Assembly (NCBI GenBank): GCA_015491015.1
Contig: WFWQ01000068.1
Span: 1-8,601 of the forward strand
Source of the DNA: Patescibacteria group bacterium
GTDB taxonomy: Bacteria > Patescibacteriota > Minisyncoccia > Minisyncoccales > S141-161
Direction of reading: 5' to 3'
Length of the DNA: 8,601 nucleotides
Positions 5,213 to 8,601 of this stretch are shown here, one piece after another; the first letter of the stretch is position 1; each line of letters begins with the position of its first letter. A program made the translations under genes and the position numbers. Below the pieces are notes generated by a model. That model ran no database searches. It was not told the origin of the DNA and saw only the letters and a list, made by a program, of their open reading frames with translations.

Positions 5213-5920
5213 TTAAAAGTCATTCCAGCCTTTAACTTCTAAAGCTTTTTGAGCCGCTTTTTCTTCAGCTTCTTGTTTAGAAGTACCTTCTCCTTCTGCA
5301 ATCTTTTCTTTGCCCAAATACACAGCTACTCTAAAGTTTTTAGCATGATCTGGGCCCCACTCTTTTAAAACTTGGTAAGTTGGAGTAATGCCTACTTTTT
5401 CTTGAGCCACTTCTTGAAACTTACTCTTGAAATCTAAAAACAACTTTTGCTCTAAAATTACAGGAAGCTCAGGCTTAATTAAGTTTTCTAAAACAAACTT
5501 TTTAGCTTTTCTAAATCCTTGATCTAAGTACAAAGCTCCTATTAAAGCTTCAAAAGTGTTAGCTAAAATGTATCTGCGAGCTTTGCCTTGAGCTTTGCTT
5601 TCTCCTTTAGATAAAAGTAAGAAGCCGTTAAACCCTAATCTTTCAGCTACCTTAGCTAAAGTTTGAGCTTTAACTAAAGCTGATCTTAAAGCGGTAAGTT
5701 CTCCTTCAGGTTTATCTTTAAAGTGATTGTAGAGATACTCTGTAACAATTAACTCTAAAACCGCATCGCCTAAAAACTCTAATCTTTCGTTATGAGTAAA
5801 TCCTAAATTAGGATGTTCGTTAACAAAAGATTTGTGGCAAAAAGCTTGAGTTAAGAGATCTTTGTTTTTGAAAGCTAAATTGAGCTTTTCTTCTAACTGG
5901 TTAAAATCAGGAAGATTCAT
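5213..5920 (-). CDS. rnc: Ribonuclease III
   Basis: This is a cytoplasmic endonuclease that cuts double-stranded RNA, chiefly to release pre-16S and pre-23S rRNA. The catalytic domain carries the signature H-N-E-R-L-E-F-L-G-D-A-V-L at residues 43-55 (Glu48 and Asp52 align with the metal-binding Glu41/Asp45 of E. coli). The second signature, A-N-T-F-E-A-L-I-G-A at 120-129, carries catalytic Glu124. The residue that is Asp114 in E. coli is Asn121 here. A double-stranded RNA-binding domain occupies about 162-230, ending in the typical T-S-K-Q-E-A-E-E-K-A-A. The length of 235 is normal. The start overlaps the end of nusB by 14 bases without a Shine-Dalgarno, which suggests coupled translation. 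Placement beside nusB and two ribosomal protein genes fits a role in rRNA maturation. Confidence 0.97.
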   Translation of the reverse strand: MNLPDFNQLEEKLNLAFKNKDLLTQAFCHKSFVNEHPNLGFTHNERLEFLGDAVLELIVTEYLYNHFKDKPEGELTALRSALVKAQTLAKVAERLGFNGFLLLSKGESKAQGKARRYILANTFEALIGALYLDQGFRKAKKFVLENLIKPELPVILEQKLFLDFKSKFQEVAQEKVGITPTYQVLKEWGPDHAKNFRVAVYLGKEKIAEGEGTSKQEAEEKAAQKALEVKGWNDF

Positions 5921-6371
5921 TTTCTTTTTTAGCTTTATCTTGGGTTTCTAAAAAAGTTCTATAAACTGTTCCCAAAACCCCATTTACAAACTTACCAGAG
6001 TTAATTCCTCCAAACCCTTTGGCTAACTCTATGGCTTCGTTAATTGCAACTTTGGGAGGAACTTCCTCGGGATTAGAATATAAAAGCTCAAAGATTCCAA
6101 TCCTTAAAACATTTCTATCTACAATTGCAATTTTGTCAATAGGCCACTCAGGAGCAGCTTTGGAAATAATCTCATCTAAATACTCAAGTTTATCAAAAAC
6201 TCCTTCAACTATCCTTAAAGTTAAATCTGGATACTTCATCTCTTTTCCTCCAAACATCTCAATGTTCCTTTTAGCTATAGCTAAAAGCTTATCCTTTTCA
6301 GGTTTACCTTTAAAGTCCCACTCAAATAAAGTTTGCAAAGCTATAGATCTGGCAAGGTGCCTTGAAGCCAT
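5907..6371 (-). CDS. nusB: Transcription antitermination factor NusB
   Basis: NusB is an all-helical RNA-binding protein that, with NusE (S10), binds boxA in rRNA leaders and keeps RNA polymerase from terminating early. The N-terminus shows R-H-L-A-R-S-I-A-L-Q-T-L-F-E-W-D at residues 4-19. The diagnostic C-terminal half carries D-R-N-V-L-R-I-G-I-F-E-L-L-Y (85-98), P-P-K-V-A-I-N-E-A-I-E-L-A-K (105-118) and S-G-K-F-V-N-G-V-L (125-133). The length of 154 is slightly above E. coli NusB, with a charged tail. The ATG at 6371 lies six bases after the rpmF stop. With rnc it forms an rRNA synthesis and processing pair within one transcription unit. Confidence 0.95.
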   Translation of the reverse strand: MASRHLARSIALQTLFEWDFKGKPEKDKLLAIAKRNIEMFGGKEMKYPDLTLRIVEGVFDKLEYLDEIISKAAPEWPIDKIAIVDRNVLRIGIFELLYSNPEEVPPKVAINEAIELAKGFGGINSGKFVNGVLGTVYRTFLETQDKAKKENESS

Positions 6372-6377
6372 AAAAGA

Positions 6378-6623
6378 TTAAACTTTTTCTTTTTCCCTTT
6401 CTTTCATTTCTTTTTCTAACTTTTTCTTTTCTTTTTTGGAAAGCTTAGCTTTTACATCTATCACTTCTTTACCTTTATAATAGCCGCATCTTGAACAAAC
6501 TATGTGAGGAAGCTTTAAATTCCCACAAGTTTGACAAGGAACTAAATTAGGAACTTTTAAATAAATATGCATTCTCCTTTGCCCTTGCCTCGATTTTGAC
6601 CGATGCTGTTTAGGAACTGCCAT
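6378..6623 (-). CDS. rpmF: 50S ribosomal protein L32
   Basis: L32 is a large-subunit ribosomal protein. The start M-A-V-P-K-Q-H-R-S-K-S-R-Q-G-Q-R-R is the canonical L32 N-terminus. A zinc-ribbon follows with Cys30-x2-Cys33 and Cys43-x2-Cys46, so this is the zinc-binding version. Residues about 58-81 are a Lys/Glu-rich tail that would form a charged helix and makes the protein longer (81) than the usual 56-60. It is the first gene of the rpmF-nusB-rnc-rpsP-secY-adk-map unit and is preceded by a good promoter-like site (6644-6672). No Shine-Dalgarno is visible in the short leader. plsX, a frequent neighbour elsewhere, is absent. Confidence 0.96.
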   Translation of the reverse strand: MAVPKQHRSKSRQGQRRMHIYLKVPNLVPCQTCGNLKLPHIVCSRCGYYKGKEVIDVKAKLSKKEKKKLEKEMKEREKEKV

Positions 6624-6643
6624 AGCTTGAGAATTTTTAAACT

Positions 6644-6672
6644 TATATAAGCTTTATCCTTCTTAAAATCAA
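6644..6672 (-). promoter_or_regulatory. Candidate sigma-70-type promoter for the rpmF operon
   Basis: On the - strand TTGATT (6672-6667), a 17-base spacer and TATATA (6649-6644) match the -35/-10 pattern. Transcription would begin near 6637, giving a leader of about 14 bases before the rpmF ATG at 6623. The -10 lies inside a 10-bp perfect palindrome (CTTATATAAG, 6642-6651) that could be an operator or simply AT-rich coincidence. I see no terminator between this site and the surface-protein gene that ends at 6683, so some read-through into rpmF is also possible. Confidence 0.5.
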
Positions 6673-6682
6673 GAGCTCAAAT

Positions 6683-8098
6683 TTAGTAAGGAGCTATTTC
6701 TCTGATTTGAGGAATAGCGGTTCTCAGATCCAACTCTACAGAAGAAGTACACTGCCTTCCTTGAACATCAGTAATAGTAAGAGAAGGATTGTAAACTCCC
6801 CTCTTTTGGTAAACATGAGTTACATCTCCTTTAGTAGTAGAGGTAGTTCCATCATCAAAATCCCACAAGTAACTAAATCCAGCTGAAGCACAAGGAACTT
6901 GTTGCAAGGAAGAGTTAAAGCAAATAGACTTATCCTTAAACTTGATTACCTCGCCTGCTAAAGGTTCAGAGGGTGAAACTCCAAACTCAGCTTCAAAGAA
7001 AGGATAAGGCCAAGGCTGAAGATCGGTAGTAAATGAAGGTCCTTCAAACCAATCTGAAACTTTACCTTTATCATTCCAAACCCTTACTCTCCAGTAGTAC
7101 CTTTTGTTATAGCTCAACTTATCTGGAGAAGAAATTACACCATCGCAATAAGACTGACCCCCAGAAGGATTAATTACTACCGAAGCCTGTTGATTGTTTT
7201 GACTTCCATCAGGGTTATTTAGATTACAAAAGGCCCTGTAAACCTCGGGTGAAGAAAAATCAGGGTTATCATCAATTTGAAACTCAAACTTAGATTGGTT
7301 TGAAGTTGCGCTACTGCCTTGACATCCTATGTATTTCCAAGAAAAAGTAATAGTTGCTAAACCTGGAACTTGGGAACAGTAATTGTCTGGACCTAAATAG
7401 TCAACTTGCAAATCTGAAACCCCAGGAGTGCAAAACTGAAAAGTAGTAGCTACTTTATAATTGGAAGTTGAACAAACATCACCTGTTTCAGGATTTTCGC
7501 AGTTAAAACTTATCCAACCTACTACCTCTCCTCCCCAAGCGAATCCTTTAAGTTCTGCAGGATCTTTGGAATCATCAATGTAAACTCCATAGCTTGAACC
7601 ATCTTGGGCTGTTCCTGAAAGCTTTATCCAGCCTGTCCATCCTCCAGCATTAGGGTCAGCTGGGCCAGAACAGTTAATTGGATCTTGAGCTGGAGAGCAA
7701 GCTCTTGCCCAACCTTCAATCTTTTTGGTATCTAAATTTAACCTTGCTGAATGTTGAGGATCAGATGGATAAGGCCCTGGAGGATCAAACCTTATCCAAC
7801 CTATGTTTGGAGACCAAGCATAACCTACAATCTCACCTTCTTGTTTCCCAGAACATTCAGGCAAAGGATCATCTTTTGTGCAAATGTGAACTCCATAGTT
7901 AACTGGAGCTGAAGTGTTGTTAGAATTAAAACTTATCCAACCTATGTTAGATGACCAAGCAAAACCAGAAAGGTTAAAAACAGACACAGCTTTAATATCT
8001 ATTCCTGAATAATTTAAAGCTAAAAATAAAACAGCTAAAGCTCCCCCCACTATAATCAGAGCAAGAGATATTAATTTTTTAAAAAATTTTGAATTCAT
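6683..8098 (-). CDS. Secreted/anchored surface protein with GWI repeats, Fn3-like and PKD domains
   Basis: This is probably an exported cell-surface protein of unknown ligand. Residues 1-8 are Lys-rich and about 9-30 are hydrophobic, giving a signal peptide or N-terminal anchor; a cleavage near A37 is conceivable. Repeats follow: G-F-A-W-S-S-N-I-G-W-I-S-F (45-57), G-Y-A-W-S-P-N-I-G-W-I-R-F (92-104), a looser copy G-W-A ... G-W-T-G-W-I-K-L (129-160), and G-F-A-W-G-G-E-V-V-G-W-I-S-F (185-198). About 228-358 looks like a fibronectin-III-type domain ending Y-Y-W-R-V-R-V-W-N-D-K-G-K-V-S-D-W (334-350). About 368-460 is a PKD domain (Y-L-W-D-F-D-D-G at 410-417, H-V-Y ... G-V-Y near 428-436). There are 14 cysteines, several in C-x8-C pairs (73/82, 134/143, 200/209), suggesting disulfides outside the membrane. 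There is no C-terminal sorting motif. It starts 9 bases after the small anchored-protein gene, so the two are likely co-transcribed. It may act in attachment, but that is inference. Confidence 0.85.
   Translation of the reverse strand: MNSKFFKKLISLALIIVGGALAVLFLALNYSGIDIKAVSVFNLSGFAWSSNIGWISFNSNNTSAPVNYGVHICTKDDPLPECSGKQEGEIVGYAWSPNIGWIRFDPPGPYPSDPQHSARLNLDTKKIEGWARACSPAQDPINCSGPADPNAGGWTGWIKLSGTAQDGSSYGVYIDDSKDPAELKGFAWGGEVVGWISFNCENPETGDVCSTSNYKVATTFQFCTPGVSDLQVDYLGPDNYCSQVPGLATITFSWKYIGCQGSSATSNQSKFEFQIDDNPDFSSPEVYRAFCNLNNPDGSQNNQQASVVINPSGGQSYCDGVISSPDKLSYNKRYYWRVRVWNDKGKVSDWFEGPSFTTDLQPWPYPFFEAEFGVSPSEPLAGEVIKFKDKSICFNSSLQQVPCASAGFSYLWDFDDGTTSTTKGDVTHVYQKRGVYNPSLTITDVQGRQCTSSVELDLRTAIPQIREIAPY
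7500..7970. repeat. Coding repeats of the GWI-motif units
   Basis: The repeats are visible in the DNA within the surface-protein gene. An identical 17-base stretch (CTTATCCAACCTATGTT on the + strand) occurs at 7791-7807 and 7932-7948, 141 bases apart (47 codons). Both copies are followed, 21 bases from their start, by the shared GACCAAGCA. A shorter match begins at 7509 and a weaker one near 7622. The close pair points to fairly recent internal duplication or to strong constraint with shared codon choice. The span given covers the outer copies. Confidence 0.65.
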
Positions 8099-8107
8099 AA
8101 AAGTTTT

Positions 8108-8563
8108 TTATCTTATTTTAACACTTTTAGATAAAAAGTTAAACAAGAAATCTGTATCAGGGCCAGGTTTAACCTTTTTAATAACATAAACATAACCTTT
8201 TTCTTTTGATTCTAAAACTTTAACAACGCCAAAAAGTTTTTTCACCGCTTTTTTGTCCTTATACCCTTCTATTAAAATAAGCTCTATGTTGCCATCTTGT
8301 TTTTTTATTCCTATAACAAAGCTTGGCTCTCCAAGAACTCCTTTGTTTTCAGGATATATTCTTTCTATAACCTGAAAACCCAAAGGATAATTAAAATAAA
8401 GCCCTATCTCTTTGTTTTGGTAGGTAAGATAAGATGGTGCTTGAAAAGTTACTTCCTGTTTTTTTTGATTTTTTAAAGGTTTAAAAAATGTAAATCCCCA
8501 AAATAACAAAAAAACAAAGAGTAGCAGAAAAATTATTAAGATAGCTTTTTTCTTTCTGTTCAT
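8108..8563 (-). CDS. Small membrane-anchored protein of unknown function
   Basis: I do not recognise the family. The protein has a basic N-terminus (R3-K-K-K6), one strongly hydrophobic segment at about 7-27, and a soluble domain of about 120 residues predicted to face outside (K/R-rich side inside). The segment N-K-E-I-G-L-Y-F-N-Y-P-L-G-F (about 50-63) resembles the 'E-I-G-F-S-F-x-Y-P' opening seen in many small exported bacterial domains, some PsbP-like, followed by alternating strands. That is a loose resemblance only. It has no cysteine, unlike its neighbour. The ATG at 8563 gives a normal signal-anchor start; no Shine-Dalgarno is visible in the 38 bases available upstream. It lies 9 bases upstream of the GWI/PKD surface protein gene, so both are probably made together at the cell envelope. 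Confidence 0.75.
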   Translation of the reverse strand: MNRKKKAILIIFLLLFVFLLFWGFTFFKPLKNQKKQEVTFQAPSYLTYQNKEIGLYFNYPLGFQVIERIYPENKGVLGEPSFVIGIKKQDGNIELILIEGYKDKKAVKKLFGVVKVLESKEKGYVYVIKKVKPGPDTDFLFNFLSKSVKIR

Positions 8564-8601
8564 TGCATCACAAAATAAATTACTGGGTAATATCCATATA
8601 A

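Noticed and set aside
6019..6381. Open + strand frame of 120 codons opposite nusB
   Set aside because: It is antisense to a clear NusB gene and its Ser/Ile-rich translation has no family features.

Overview
The window reads as one end of a contig from an AT-rich, gene-dense bacterium, most likely a member of the Candidate Phyla Radiation (Patescibacteria, Parcubacteria-like). This rests on several things: very short intergenic gaps, compact house-keeping genes, a PaaX/Cas2-fold winged-helix protein of the kind common in these genomes, and a secreted protein built on 'G-F/Y-A-W-x-x-N-I-G-W-I' repeats plus a PKD domain, a style of surface protein I associate with Parcubacteria. TGA is used as a stop (tpiA, adk and the PaaX-like gene), so the TGA=Gly code of Gracilibacteria/SR1 does not apply. 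The assignment is inference from family recognition; there is no rRNA in the window.

Layout. Bases 1-27 are not genomic: they match the Nextera/Tn5 sequencing adapter, so the contig begins at an untrimmed read end. A 5'-truncated PaaX-like gene follows on the + strand (to 431). Everything else is on the - strand and reads right to left. A perfect 36-bp palindrome (432-467) sits where the PaaX-like gene and tpiA converge, and it encodes the last residues of TpiA. In transcription order, the - strand block starts with a small membrane-anchored protein (8108-8563) and a 471-residue repeat/PKD surface protein (6683-8098). A promoter-like site (6644-6672) then leads into rpmF, nusB, rnc, rpsP (with its own possible promoter), secY, adk, map and an unrecognised zinc-finger-like protein (1258-2064). 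A hairpin terminator at 1231-1252 closes this unit, and tpiA lies beyond it.

How the genes fit together. rpmF to map is a gene-expression and export unit: ribosomal proteins L32 and S16, rRNA processing (RNase III), antitermination (NusB), the membrane translocon (SecY), a nucleotide kinase and N-terminal methionine removal. secY-adk-map is the conserved tail of the spc ribosomal operon, here detached from the rest and joined to rpmF-nusB-rnc-rpsP. The unknown zinc-finger gene is the last gene of the unit and has the only strong Shine-Dalgarno sequence I see. The two upstream genes encode envelope or surface proteins that would be exported, plausibly through this SecY.

No tRNA, rRNA, CRISPR array or insertion sequence was recognised, and no stretch over 300 bases lacks a gene. 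The last 38 bases (8564-8601), upstream of the anchored-protein gene, hold no promoter or ribosome-binding site that I would defend. The most interesting items are the gene-end palindrome, the A20-like zinc-finger protein with a hairpin at its start codon, and the recurring C-x8-C pairs in the surface repeats.
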